Shown one piece after another: positions 51,780 to 60,143 of a stretch of DNA of 64,000 nt. This DNA is from Flammeovirgaceae bacterium UBA2786. GTDB taxonomy: Bacteria; Bacteroidota; Bacteroidia; Cytophagales; Cyclobacteriaceae. The first letter of the stretch is position 1, and the number at the start of each line of letters is the position of its first letter. The position numbers were made by a program, and so were the translations under genes. The DNA is taken from contig DEIA01000009.1 of NCBI GenBank assembly GCA_002352225.1, positions 30,791 to 94,790 on the forward strand, read 5' to 3'. The notes under the pieces are model-generated. The model worked only from the letters and a program-made list of their open reading frames with translations, was not told where the DNA came from and did not search any database.

Positions 51780-51926
51780 CAATGATCGTATAAAGGGTTG
51801 TACCAATTTCTGTAGATAATTTCAATCCCTTGGTTACTGCCCATAGGAAGGCAAAGCCACAACTTGTGCCAAATCGAAACTGGGAGTGGAGCAACCTCCG
51901 CCTGATTCTTCTGTTAAGCGGTTGAC
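51780..51926 (-). pseudogene. Decayed N-terminus of a second metalloprotease copy
   Basis: On the minus strand one frame reads EESGGGCSTPSFDLAQVVAL and then PSYGQ before a TAA. This aligns with EEPGGGCSTPNLDSAQAVAL at the start of the protease ORF at 49198-51129. A NYL segment after two stop codons still matches ENYLVQN. The rest of the gene is absent. The relic lies 27 nt upstream of the lipoprotein gene, consistent with a tandem duplication in which one copy was lost. Confidence 0.75.
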
Positions 51927-51963
51927 AACTCGATAAGCAGCATAGCTGTAATATTAAACTCGA

Positions 51964-52953
51964 TTACTTGTTATACCCATCAAAACTCTTGTGGTCGCGC
52001 TGGTAAAGCACTTCTGTGGGCAATGACTTAAAATATTCGTAGGTAATCTTTAATCCTTCTGCGCGGGAAACTTTCGGTTCCCAACCTAAAATTTGTTTTG
52101 CCTTGGTTATATCAGGCTGACGTTGCTTCGGATCGTCTTTCGGCAAATCTTTATACACAACCTTTTGTGTGGTGTTGGTTAGCTTAATTATTTCCTCTGC
52201 AAATTCTTTTATGGTGATTTCGCTGGGGTTGCCAATGTTTACCGGCTGTGCATAGTCCGACATCAGCAAACGATAAATGCCTTCCACCAGGTCATCTACA
52301 TAACAGAACGAACGGGTTTGAGAACCATCGCCAAAAATAGTAAGGTCTTCACCGCGCAAAGCCTGACCAATAAATGCAGGTAACACACGACCATCGTTTA
52401 GCCGCATACGTGGGCCATACGTGTTAAAGATGCGCACAATGCGGGTTTCCAATCCATGAAACGTATGGTATGCCATAGTAATGGCTTCCTGAAAACGCTT
52501 GGCTTCATCGTACACACCGCGCGGGCCAACTGTATTTACGTTGCCGTAGTATTCTTCTGTTTGCGGATGCACGGTAGGGTCGCCATATACTTCTGAAGTT
52601 GAAGCAATGATGATACGCGCTTTTTTGGCGCGGGCTAATCCCAAAAGATTGTGTGTACCGAGTGAACCTACCTTCAATGTTTGGATTGGAATTTTCAAAT
52701 AATCAATCGGGCTGGCCGGGGAGGCGAAATGAAGAATGTAATCCAGCTCGCCTGGCACGTGTACAAACTTCGAAACATCGTGATGATAAAATTCTAAATC
52801 GGGATGCTTGAACAAGTGTTCAATGTTGCGCAGGTCGCCCGTAATCAGGTTGTCCATCGCAATTACATAATACCCTTCTTTAATAAAGCGATCGCACAGA
52901 TGCGAACCCAAAAAACCGGCACCACCGGTTATCAATACTCTCTTCTTAGCCAT
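51964..52953 (-). CDS. UDP-glucuronate decarboxylase (UDP-xylose synthase)
   Basis: The 329-residue extended short-chain dehydrogenase has the NAD motif GGAGFLGSHLC at about 10-20, ASTSEVYGDP at about 125, and Tyr/Lys in YDEAKRFQE. It has the QTRSFCYVDDLVEGI segment of sugar-nucleotide epimerases. It converts UDP-glucuronate to UDP-xylose with NAD+. It overlaps the UDP-glucose dehydrogenase gene by 8 nt, so both steps from UDP-glucose are coupled. Confidence 0.93.
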   Translation of the reverse strand: MAKKRVLITGGAGFLGSHLCDRFIKEGYYVIAMDNLITGDLRNIEHLFKHPDLEFYHHDVSKFVHVPGELDYILHFASPASPIDYLKIPIQTLKVGSLGTHNLLGLARAKKARIIIASTSEVYGDPTVHPQTEEYYGNVNTVGPRGVYDEAKRFQEAITMAYHTFHGLETRIVRIFNTYGPRMRLNDGRVLPAFIGQALRGEDLTIFGDGSQTRSFCYVDDLVEGIYRLLMSDYAQPVNIGNPSEITIKEFAEEIIKLTNTTQKVVYKDLPKDDPKQRQPDITKAKQILGWEPKVSRAEGLKITYEYFKSLPTEVLYQRDHKSFDGYNK

Positions 52954-54259
52954 AAATTGTTTCGCGTCCGATGCTGAAGTATGTGTATCCTAAATCTTTC
53001 ATTTGTTGCAGATCGTACAGATTGCGACCGTCAAAAATTACTTTGCTTTTTAACAGCGAAGATATTTTATCAAAATCCGGTGTGCGGAATTCAGGCCACT
53101 CGGTGGCTATGAATATAGCATCTGCCCCTTCGGCAGCCTCATAGAGGTCTTTTGTAAACTGAATTTTATTCCCTAATAACCGTTGCACATTTTCCATTGA
53201 CTCCGGATCGTGCGCCTTTACAATTGCTCCTGCCTTAATAAGTTCTTCGATGTTGTAAAGCGCGGGGGCCTCCCGAATATCGTCTGTGTGTGGCTTAAAC
53301 GATAAGCCCCACATAGCAAATACTTTTCCTTTCAGGTTGCCACGGTAATAATCTTTAATGCGGGGTATCAGTTTTGTTTTCTGATCGGCATTTACTTCCA
53401 TTACGGCAGATAAGATTTTGAAATCATAGTGCACATCGGCCGAAGATTTGGCCAGAGCCTGTACATCTTTAGGGAAGCAACTTCCGCCATAGCCTATGCC
53501 CGGAAATAAAAATCGCTTACCAATCCGGCTATCGGTACCAATTCCTTTGCGCACAGAGTCTACATCGGCTCCTACCAATTCGCACAGGTTGGCAATTTCA
53601 TTCATAAATGAAATCTTGGTGGCAAGGAAAGAATTAGCGGCATATTTTGTTAGCTCTGCTGAGCGCTCATCCATAAACACCAGCGGATTTCCCTGGCGAA
53701 CAAATGGCGCATAAAGTGTTTCCATTATTTTTCTTGCTTTGGCCGAGGTTGTTCCGATAACCACGCGCTCGGGTTTCATAAAATCGTCTACGGCTACGCC
53801 TTCGCGCAAAAATTCCGGGTTTGAAACCACATCAAATTCTACGGTTGCTTTAGCTGCAATTCTTTCACGAACTTTATCTGCAGTGCCTACAGGCACAGTA
53901 CTCTTATCTATTACAACTGTATATTGTTTCAAAAGCGGACCTAAGTCCGAAGCAACTCCCAAAATATATTTTAAATCGGCCGAGCCGTCTTCTCCGGGTG
54001 GTGTTGGTAAAGCCAGAAAAATAATTTGAGCATCTTTAATCCCTTCTGCCAGATTGGTGGTGAAGGATAGACGTTTTTGCGCAAGGTTGCGCTCAAACAA
54101 CTGCTCGAGACCGGGTTCGTAAATTGTGATCTTCCCACTGCTTAATTTTTTTACTTTCTCCGGATCGATGTCCACACAGGTAACAGTATTACCGGTTTCG
54201 GCAAAACACGTTCCTGTAACAAGGCCAACGTAGCCTGTGCCAACAACAGCAATTTTCAT
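52946..54259 (-). CDS. ugd: UDP-glucose 6-dehydrogenase
   Basis: The 437-residue enzyme oxidises UDP-glucose to UDP-glucuronate with two NAD+. Motifs are VGTGYVGLVTGTCFAE (NAD binding, about 6-21), FLALPTP, the catalytic Cys in GIGYGGSCFPKDVQAL, and the SFKPHTDDIREAP segment of the C-terminal domain. The product feeds the adjacent decarboxylase. The pair supplies precursors for exopolysaccharide or glycan synthesis. Confidence 0.95.
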   Translation of the reverse strand: MKIAVVGTGYVGLVTGTCFAETGNTVTCVDIDPEKVKKLSSGKITIYEPGLEQLFERNLAQKRLSFTTNLAEGIKDAQIIFLALPTPPGEDGSADLKYILGVASDLGPLLKQYTVVIDKSTVPVGTADKVRERIAAKATVEFDVVSNPEFLREGVAVDDFMKPERVVIGTTSAKARKIMETLYAPFVRQGNPLVFMDERSAELTKYAANSFLATKISFMNEIANLCELVGADVDSVRKGIGTDSRIGKRFLFPGIGYGGSCFPKDVQALAKSSADVHYDFKILSAVMEVNADQKTKLIPRIKDYYRGNLKGKVFAMWGLSFKPHTDDIREAPALYNIEELIKAGAIVKAHDPESMENVQRLLGNKIQFTKDLYEAAEGADAIFIATEWPEFRTPDFDKISSLLKSKVIFDGRNLYDLQQMKDLGYTYFSIGRETIYG

Positions 54260-54370
54260 TTAATTAGGGTGTTTAGAGTTTTCAGATAAGTGGCAAAAAT
54301 AACCCATCCAACGGGGTAGCACGCAATTTTTCAACATAAAAGCAATAAAAAGGCGTCTGCCTAACAACTG

Positions 54371-54401
54371 TTTGGTTTGGTGAATTTAACTCCTACATTT
54401 G
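54371..54401 (+). promoter_or_regulatory. Bacteroidota-type promoter for the acyl-CoA dehydrogenase gene
   Basis: TTTG at 54371-54374, 19 nt, then TACATTTG at 54394-54401: a full match to the TTTG-N19-TAnnTTTG consensus. The start codon is 22 nt downstream. Confidence 0.8.
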
Positions 54402-54423
54402 CACCTCAATAAAGCAAAGCAGA

Positions 54424-55575
54424 ATGGAAACTGTAATGAGTTTTGATGTAAGTGAGAATCAGAAAATGATTGCCGGAATGATACGTGATTTTGGCGCCAG
54501 GGAAATAAAGCCCTTCAGTATGGAATGGGATGAAAGCCAGCATTTTCCGGTTGATTTATTTCGAAAAATGGGAGGCCTTGGTTTAATGGGGGTATTGGTG
54601 CCAGAAGAATATGGAGGCTCTGGTTTTGGCTACCACGAATATGTAACCGCTATTGCCGAAGTAGCCAAGATCGATGGTTCTATCGGACTTTCAATAGCCG
54701 CTCATAACTCGCTCTGCACGGGTCATATTCTGCAACATGCCAGCGAAGAACAGAAACATAAATATCTTCCCCGGCTTGCTTCGGGCGAGTGGATTGGCGC
54801 GTGGGGTTTAACCGAACCCAACACCGGATCGGATGCCGGCAACATGAGAACAGTAGCCGTAAAAGACGGAGATTATTATGTGATTAATGGTGCCAAGAAT
54901 TTCATCACGCATGGAAAATCTGGCGATGTGGCGGTAGTAATTGTGCGCACGGGTAAAGTGGGCGACTCTCATGGAATGACAGCTTTCATCATTGAGAAGG
55001 GTACACCCGGATTTGCTGCCGGCAAAAAAGAGAACAAGTTAGGTATGCGCGCCTCCGAAACTGCCGAACTTATTTTTACCGATTGTCGTGTGCACAAAAG
55101 CCAGGTAATTGGTAAAGAAGGCGATGGCTTTGTGCAGTCATTAAAAGTATTGGATGGTGGCCGGATTTCTATTGCTGCATTAAGTCTTGGTATTGCACAA
55201 GGCGCTTTTGAAGCTGCCCTAAAGTACTCTAAAGAGCGCCACCAATTCAACCAACCTATTTCTGCCTTCCAGGGTATTTCATTCAAGTTAGCTGATATGG
55301 CTACCAAAATTGAAGCGGCCTCTTTGCTTACTTACCGGGCTGCCGATCTGAAAAGTAAGGGCAAAGGCGTGAACCGGGAATCGGCCATGGCCAAACTTTA
55401 CGCGTCTGAAATTGCCGTAGAGGTAGCCAACGAAGGGGTACAGATTTTTGGCGGTTATGGGTACACCAAAGACTTTCCTGCCGAAAAATATTACCGCGAT
55501 GCCAAATTGTGCACCATAGGCGAAGGAACCTCAGAAATTCAAAAACTGGTGATTTCGAGGTCTATTTTGAAATAA
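54424..55575 (+). CDS. Acyl-CoA dehydrogenase
   Basis: This 383-residue FAD enzyme introduces a trans-2 double bond into an acyl-CoA. Family motifs are ALTEPNTGSDA-like GLTEPNTGSDAGNM (about 130-143), ITHGKSGDVAVVIVRT, ERHQFNQPISAFQGI and the C-terminal GEGTSEIQKLVISRSI. The enzyme resembles short/branched-chain dehydrogenases. Acyl chain preference cannot be decided. It is transcribed alone from the promoter at 54371 and precedes rpsU with a separate promoter. Confidence 0.94.
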   Translation: METVMSFDVSENQKMIAGMIRDFGAREIKPFSMEWDESQHFPVDLFRKMGGLGLMGVLVPEEYGGSGFGYHEYVTAIAEVAKIDGSIGLSIAAHNSLCTGHILQHASEEQKHKYLPRLASGEWIGAWGLTEPNTGSDAGNMRTVAVKDGDYYVINGAKNFITHGKSGDVAVVIVRTGKVGDSHGMTAFIIEKGTPGFAAGKKENKLGMRASETAELIFTDCRVHKSQVIGKEGDGFVQSLKVLDGGRISIAALSLGIAQGAFEAALKYSKERHQFNQPISAFQGISFKLADMATKIEAASLLTYRAADLKSKGKGVNRESAMAKLYASEIAVEVANEGVQIFGGYGYTKDFPAEKYYRDAKLCTIGEGTSEIQKLVISRSILK

Positions 55576-55576
55576 G

Positions 55577-55609
55577 CTTGCACAATTGAAGGCCGGAATG
55601 CTATATTTG
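55577..55609 (+). promoter_or_regulatory. Promoter for rpsU
   Basis: CTTG at 55577-55580, 21 nt, then TATATTTG at 55602-55609, close to the phylum consensus. The rpsU ATG lies 19 nt downstream. It is placed directly after the acyl-CoA dehydrogenase stop. Confidence 0.7.
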
Positions 55610-55628
55610 CAGCCCAAATAATTGAAAA

Positions 55629-55823
55629 ATGCTGATTATCAACATTAAAGAGAACGAATCGATTGACAAGGCCTTAAAGCGCTTTAAGAAGAAGTTTGAA
55701 AAAACAGGTGTTTTGAGACAATTGCGCGAAAGAACATCTTTCACCAAGCCTTCTATTAAAAGAAGAAGTGAAATTATCAGAGCTGCTTACCGTCAAAAAA
55801 CATACGGTTCGGACAACGCATAA
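55629..55823 (+). CDS. rpsU: 30S ribosomal protein S21
   Basis: This 64-residue basic protein is a full-length match to bS21: IINIKENESIDKALKRFKKK, then SFTKPSIKRRSEIIRAAYR. It binds near the 3' end of 16S rRNA and assists initiation. It has its own promoter and terminator. Confidence 0.97.
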   Translation: MLIINIKENESIDKALKRFKKKFEKTGVLRQLRERTSFTKPSIKRRSEIIRAAYRQKTYGSDNA

Positions 55824-55846
55824 GATTTAACTTACATTTTATACAG

Positions 55847-55884
55847 AATCCTCTGTGGGCTTTTCCTGCAGAGGATTTTTTTTT
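55847..55884 (+). terminator. rpsU terminator
   Basis: AATCCTCTG (55847-55855) pairs with CAGAGGATT (55869-55877), followed by a T run to 55884. Confidence 0.88.
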
Positions 55885-55914
55885 ACATTGTCCGTACACA
55901 GTCAGGTGGTAGTG

Positions 55915-56796
55915 ATGGTAGATGCTTTCTTAAAATACCTGCAATACCAAAAACGGTATAGCCCCCAAACGATACAATCGTATCGTACCGATCTTAGCCA
56001 GTTCGAGGCATTTTTAAATCAAGAATTTGATGGCACTCCATCGCAGGAAGCCAATTACGGATTGGTTCGTTCCTGGATTGTACGTTTGGTAGAGCAGAAT
56101 CTGGATTCGCTTTCAGTAAACCGTAAGATTGCCTGCCTGCGGTCGTACTATAAATTCCTGATTCGTGAAGCGTTAATAAATCAGGATCCGATGACCAAAA
56201 TCAAAATCCTGAAGACCAAAAAAAAACTGCCCAACTTTGTTAACGAACAGGATACTACCCGGTTGCTGGATCAGGTTCAGTTTGATTTAACTCATGAAGG
56301 CTTGCGCGATAAATTAATACTAGAGCTGCTCTACGGCACCGGCATGCGCCTTGCAGAATTGATTTCCCTTAAAGAACAAAACATTAACCTGCGCGATCGT
56401 ACCCTGAAAGTATTAGGAAAAAGAAATAAGGAAAGGGTTATCCCTTTTTCTGTTCAGCTCGTTACTATAATTGAGGATTACCTTCAGGTAAGAAACCGTG
56501 AAATTGAAAAACAGAATCATGGAAGACTGCTGGTAACCCAAACCGGAGATGAGTTATATCCCATGCTGGTAAACAGAACCGTAAAGAAATATATGAAGTT
56601 GTTTACTTCCGTAGAAAAGAAAAGCCCGCACGTGCTTCGGCATACTTACGCTACTCATTTATTAAACAAAGGCGCAGAGATAAACGCAGTAAAAGATTTG
56701 CTGGGCCATAGTAGCCTGGCCGCTACCCAGGTGTATACGCATAACTCGATGGAGAAATTAAAAAAAGTATTTGATCAGGCACACCCTAAAGCTTAG
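55915..56796 (+). CDS. xerC: Tyrosine recombinase XerC/XerD-type
   Basis: The 293-residue form starts at the ATG at 55915 (MVDAFLKYLQYQKRYSPQTI); the frame is open to 55855 through the terminator. An N-terminal SAM-like domain is followed by the catalytic domain with Arg145 (GTGMRLAEL), Lys169, His239 and Arg242 (SPHVLRHTYATHLL), His265 and Tyr274. It resolves chromosome dimers at dif. There is no second xer gene nearby. C versus D assignment is uncertain, but Bacteroidota often keep this form next to rpsU and hpf. Confidence 0.92.
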   Translation: MVDAFLKYLQYQKRYSPQTIQSYRTDLSQFEAFLNQEFDGTPSQEANYGLVRSWIVRLVEQNLDSLSVNRKIACLRSYYKFLIREALINQDPMTKIKILKTKKKLPNFVNEQDTTRLLDQVQFDLTHEGLRDKLILELLYGTGMRLAELISLKEQNINLRDRTLKVLGKRNKERVIPFSVQLVTIIEDYLQVRNREIEKQNHGRLLVTQTGDELYPMLVNRTVKKYMKLFTSVEKKSPHVLRHTYATHLLNKGAEINAVKDLLGHSSLAATQVYTHNSMEKLKKVFDQAHPKA

Positions 56797-56874
56797 CCTA
56801 TGATGAAATGATTACTACTGGCATACCGGTGCCTGTAATACCGGAAGTTTATGTTTAACTTAAATTTTTATTTT

Positions 56875-57177
56875 ATGAAGCTGCAAGTGCAATCCATCCA
56901 TTTCGATGCCGATCAAAAACTGATCGATTTCATTCAAAAAAAGATAGATAAGCTGGAAACATTTTACGATCGCATGGTGGATGGCGAAGTTTTTCTACGC
57001 CTTAATAATGAAGGCATTGAAAATAAAACCGTAGAAATAAAACTTAATTTACCCGGCCAGCATTTGTTTGCCAAAGAACAGGCACGATCATTCGAAGCGG
57101 CAACCGATCAGGCTACTGAAGCGCTTCGGGCACAATTAAAAAAATTTAAAACCAAAGTTAAGAACGGGCGGGTATAG
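56875..57177 (+). CDS. hpf: Hibernation-promoting factor/RaiA-family protein
   Basis: The 100-residue form starts at the ATG at 56875 (MKLQVQSIHFDADQKLIDFI). It belongs to the short HPF family with KIDKLETFYDRMVDGEVFLRL and a C-terminal EAATDQATEALRAQLKKFK helix. It binds the 30S subunit in stationary phase. It is downstream of xerC on the same strand with a 78-nt gap. Confidence 0.93.
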   Translation: MKLQVQSIHFDADQKLIDFIQKKIDKLETFYDRMVDGEVFLRLNNEGIENKTVEIKLNLPGQHLFAKEQARSFEAATDQATEALRAQLKKFKTKVKNGRV

Positions 57178-57201
57178 CACTCGCTTGTTTATCCATAAAA
57201 A

Positions 57202-57241
57202 AGAATCGGTCTCTAGAGTAGTTGCTCTTGAGACCGATTCT
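57202..57241. terminator. Bidirectional terminator between hpf and metK
   Basis: AGAATCGGTCTC (57202-57213) pairs perfectly with GAGACCGATTCT (57230-57241) over 12 bp. It sits between two convergent stop codons. A run of A is upstream and a T/C-rich stretch downstream. Confidence 0.82.
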
Positions 57242-57254
57242 CTTCTCCCCTTAT

Positions 57255-58511
57255 TTATTTAAGCTTAAACGCCTCTTTAATCTTCGTTACATAATCCAGT
57301 TTCTCCCAAGGGAACAATTCCACTTTAACCCGCTTCTCGTTTTTCTTGCCCTTAGCAAAAATTTTCTCCACTATTTTTGGCTCGCGACCCATGTGGCCAT
57401 ATGCAGCAGTCTCAGAATAAATAGGTGTGCGCAGCTTGAAGCGTTCTTCAATAAAGTACGGACGCATATCAAAGATCTTCTCAATCTTCTTCGAAATCTC
57501 ACCATCGGTAAGATTTACTTTAGCGCTTCCGTGTGTGTTTATATACAACCCAACCGGCTTGGCAACTCCAATAGCATACGCCACCTGTACCAACACCTCA
57601 TCGCACAAACCTGCAGCTACCATATTTTTAGCAATATGACGGGTAGCATAAGCCGCTGACCGATCTACTTTAGACGGGTCTTTTCCGGAAAACGCTCCTC
57701 CACCGTGTGCCCCTTTACCTCCGTACGTATCCACAATAATTTTTCTTCCGGTTAAACCGGTATCGCCATGCGGCCCGCCAATTACAAATTTGCCGGTGGG
57801 ATTTACGTGGTACTTAATATCGTTGCCAAATAATTTCTGAACCCGCTTAGGGAGTTTTTTCAAAATACGCGGAACAAGAATATTGATAACATCATCTTTA
57901 ATCTGCTTTAGCATAATGGCATCTTTGGCAAAATCATCGTGCTGAGTTGAGATTACAATGGCATCAATTCGTTGTGGTTTATTGTCATCACTATATTCAA
58001 TTGTTACCTGCGATTTGGCGTCCGGACGCAGATACGTCATCACTTTACCTTCTTTGCGAATTAAAGCCAACTCGCGCAAAAGCAAGTGTGCTAACTCTAA
58101 AGGCAAAGGCATCAGGTTGTCCGTTTCATTGGTGGCATACCCAAACATCATACCCTGGTCGCCCGCGCCCTGATCTTCCTTCTTTTTGCGTTCAACGCCC
58201 TGATTAATATCGGCAGACTGTTCGTGAATGGCTGACAGTATTCCGCAGCTATTCGCTTCAAACATATACTCGCTTTTGGTATACCCAATCTTCCTAATTA
58301 CCTCGCGGGCAATATCCTGCACATCTAAGTAAGCTTCTGATTTTACTTCTCCTGCCAATACTACCTGGCCGGTTGTAACCAATGTTTCGCAGGCTACTTT
58401 AGAGTTTGGATCGTACGCTAAGAAATAATCGATTAATGCATCAGATATTTGGTCAGCAACTTTATCGGGGTGGCCCTCAGAAACCGACTCGGACGTAAAC
58501 AGGTAAGGCAT
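57255..58511 (-). CDS. metK: S-adenosylmethionine synthetase
   Basis: The 418-residue enzyme makes SAM from methionine and ATP. Motifs: VSEGHPDKVADQISDA (N-terminal), GAGDQGMMFGYA, and the GGGAFSGKDPSKVDRSA P-loop-like segment. It is longer than the E. coli enzyme, as usual in this phylum. The gene stands alone with a good -7 element at 58540-58547. Confidence 0.97.
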   Translation of the reverse strand: MPYLFTSESVSEGHPDKVADQISDALIDYFLAYDPNSKVACETLVTTGQVVLAGEVKSEAYLDVQDIAREVIRKIGYTKSEYMFEANSCGILSAIHEQSADINQGVERKKKEDQGAGDQGMMFGYATNETDNLMPLPLELAHLLLRELALIRKEGKVMTYLRPDAKSQVTIEYSDDNKPQRIDAIVISTQHDDFAKDAIMLKQIKDDVINILVPRILKKLPKRVQKLFGNDIKYHVNPTGKFVIGGPHGDTGLTGRKIIVDTYGGKGAHGGGAFSGKDPSKVDRSAAYATRHIAKNMVAAGLCDEVLVQVAYAIGVAKPVGLYINTHGSAKVNLTDGEISKKIEKIFDMRPYFIEERFKLRTPIYSETAAYGHMGREPKIVEKIFAKGKKNEKRVKVELFPWEKLDYVTKIKEAFKLK

Positions 58512-58539
58512 AGTTTGGTTGATTACAATTTTAAGGTGG

Positions 58540-58547
58540 CAAAGATA
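58540..58547 (-). promoter_or_regulatory. -7 element for metK
   Basis: On the minus strand TATCTTTG matches TAnnTTTG exactly, about 28 nt before the metK start codon. The -33 box is not clear. No SAM riboswitch fold was recognised in the short leader. Confidence 0.45.
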
Positions 58548-58589
58548 ATAAGTAGCATTATATCACCATGCTTACTTAAGAATAAAGGC

Positions 58590-59294
58590 TTACGCCAGAA
58601 ATAAAAAAACGGCCGGGGTTTTAGGCCACTCAACCGGCTTGCCTTTCCAAACAGAAACAGGGTGTGTAGAAATAAATTCATGGCTGCCGGTTATATCCAT
58701 GGCAATCGTTAAACGGGTATCTGGGTTTAGGTTTTTAACCAAATGCATAAATACCGGGTTGTTGCGATAGGGGGTTTCAATAAAAATCTGGGTTTGGTTT
58801 TTAAGCTTTGATTCTCTTTCCAGTTCCTTTATTTTTTTGGCGGCTTCATTGGCATCAACCGGTAAATACCCATGAAAAGCAAATTGCTGTCCGTTTAAAC
58901 CAGACGCCATTAAGGCCAGCAGAATGGAGGATGGCCCCACCATTGGCACCACCTGAATACCCTGGGTATGAGCGTAAGCAACCGCTACTGCACCCGGGTC
59001 GGCCACACCGGGGCAGCCCGATTCTGATAAAACACCCATATCTAAGCCCTGCATCAGGGGTTGCATCAATTGAACAATCACATTATCGGGTGTTTCCTTA
59101 TTCAACACCTCAAGATGAAGTTCCTCTATAGATGAATATAATTTTAAGCTGCTGAGGTATCGTCTGGCGGTACGAATATCTTCGGCCAGAAAGTGTCTTA
59201 TCCCCACAAGGACATCTTTTACCCGCTGAGGAATAACCAACTGTTGCGTGTTATCAGAAATAATAGTGGGAATAAGGTAGAGTTTACCCTTCAT
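58590..59294 (-). CDS. RsmI-like SAM-dependent methyltransferase (tetrapyrrole methylase fold)
   Basis: This 234-residue protein carries LYLIPTIISDNTQQLVIPQ at the start, then SESGCPGVADPGAVAV and VVPMVGPSSILLALMASGLNGQQFAFHGYLP, the RsmI hallmarks. It is shorter than E. coli RsmI, lacks its C-terminal domain, and forms the Bacteroidota SAM methyltransferase clade, so 16S rRNA C1402 2'-O-methylation is likely but not certain. It ends 4 nt after, and is cotranscribed with, the upstream hydrolase gene. Confidence 0.85.
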   Translation of the reverse strand: MKGKLYLIPTIISDNTQQLVIPQRVKDVLVGIRHFLAEDIRTARRYLSSLKLYSSIEELHLEVLNKETPDNVIVQLMQPLMQGLDMGVLSESGCPGVADPGAVAVAYAHTQGIQVVPMVGPSSILLALMASGLNGQQFAFHGYLPVDANEAAKKIKELERESKLKNQTQIFIETPYRNNPVFMHLVKNLNPDTRLTIAMDITGSHEFISTHPVSVWKGKPVEWPKTPAVFLFLA

Positions 59295-59298
59295 CTGT

Positions 59299-60063
59299 TC
59301 AGGCCTGATTTAAAAACTGAAGTACCGTAGAAGAAAACGCTGCCGGATTTTCGGCTTGCACCCAGTGGCCAGTGTTCAGCGTTACAATTTGCGCTGCCGG
59401 AAATATAGATTTAACTATGTTCTCATCTCCGTTGGCATAGTAGTTTGACCGCGCCCCCTTTATAAAAAGAGCCGGGCCTGTGTATGTGCCTTTGGTTTGC
59501 ATGCCCTCTCCAATCTCTTCAATATGGGCCGCAATGGCTGATAAGTTAAATCGCCAATCAAACTTACCCTCAGAAGTACGATAGAGATTCTTAAGCAAAA
59601 ACTGCCGAACATCCGGCTCAGGCACATGTTTGCTCAGCATGGTATCTGCTTCCGTTCTGGACGATAGTGTTGATAAATTTATAGCGCCAAGGCCTTCTAA
59701 AATATGATCGTGATGAACCGGGTAACTTTTGGGTACAATATCCACCACAATTAACTGACTCAGCATTTTAGGATACCTAACAGCAAAATTCATAGCCGTT
59801 TTGCCCCCCATGGAATGACCAATAATAATAGGCTCGTGCAGGTTGTGTTCCTGTATAAATTCGTGCAGATCATCAACCAATAGCGTGTAATTAAACGCAG
59901 CACTCTGTGGCGAAAGGCCATGATTGCGCTGATCTACCAGATAAACTTCAAACAACCCGGCAAACACCTTTGCCAGCGAAAACCAATTATCGGACGAACC
60001 CAGCAACCCATGTAGAATAAGTAATGGCCTGCCCGTGCCCGACTTTCTGTAATGCAACCTCAT
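59299..60063 (-). CDS. Alpha/beta hydrolase of the YbfF-esterase type
   Basis: The 254-residue form starts at the ATG at 60063 (MRLHYRKSGTGRPLLILHGLLGSSDNW); the open frame extends to 60111. The nucleophile Ser is in IIGHSMGGKTAM and the His in NTGHWVQAENP, with Asp on the family position after strand 7 (VVDIVPK region). Members hydrolyse short acyl esters or acyl-CoA. The substrate is unknown. It shares a short spacer (4 nt) with the rsmI-like gene and is divergent from lysA. Confidence 0.88.
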   Translation of the reverse strand: MRLHYRKSGTGRPLLILHGLLGSSDNWFSLAKVFAGLFEVYLVDQRNHGLSPQSAAFNYTLLVDDLHEFIQEHNLHEPIIIGHSMGGKTAMNFAVRYPKMLSQLIVVDIVPKSYPVHHDHILEGLGAINLSTLSSRTEADTMLSKHVPEPDVRQFLLKNLYRTSEGKFDWRFNLSAIAAHIEEIGEGMQTKGTYTGPALFIKGARSNYYANGDENIVKSIFPAAQIVTLNTGHWVQAENPAAFSSTVLQFLNQA

Positions 60064-60122
60064 GGCCGCGAAGATCGAAAGAAAAAAACTCGCCTGAAAA
60101 CAAGGCTGCACGTCAATGCCAG

Positions 60123-60130
60123 TATATTTG
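60123..60130 (+). promoter_or_regulatory. -7 element for lysA
   Basis: TATATTTG matches TAnnTTTG exactly, 13 nt before the lysA start codon. No convincing -33 box is seen. Divergent from the hydrolase promoter region. Confidence 0.45.
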
Positions 60131-60143
60131 CCTTTTATTTTTT

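Noticed and set aside
55855..55914. 20-residue N-terminal extension of XerC
   Set aside because: It runs through the rpsU terminator; the start at 55915 matches the family N-terminus.
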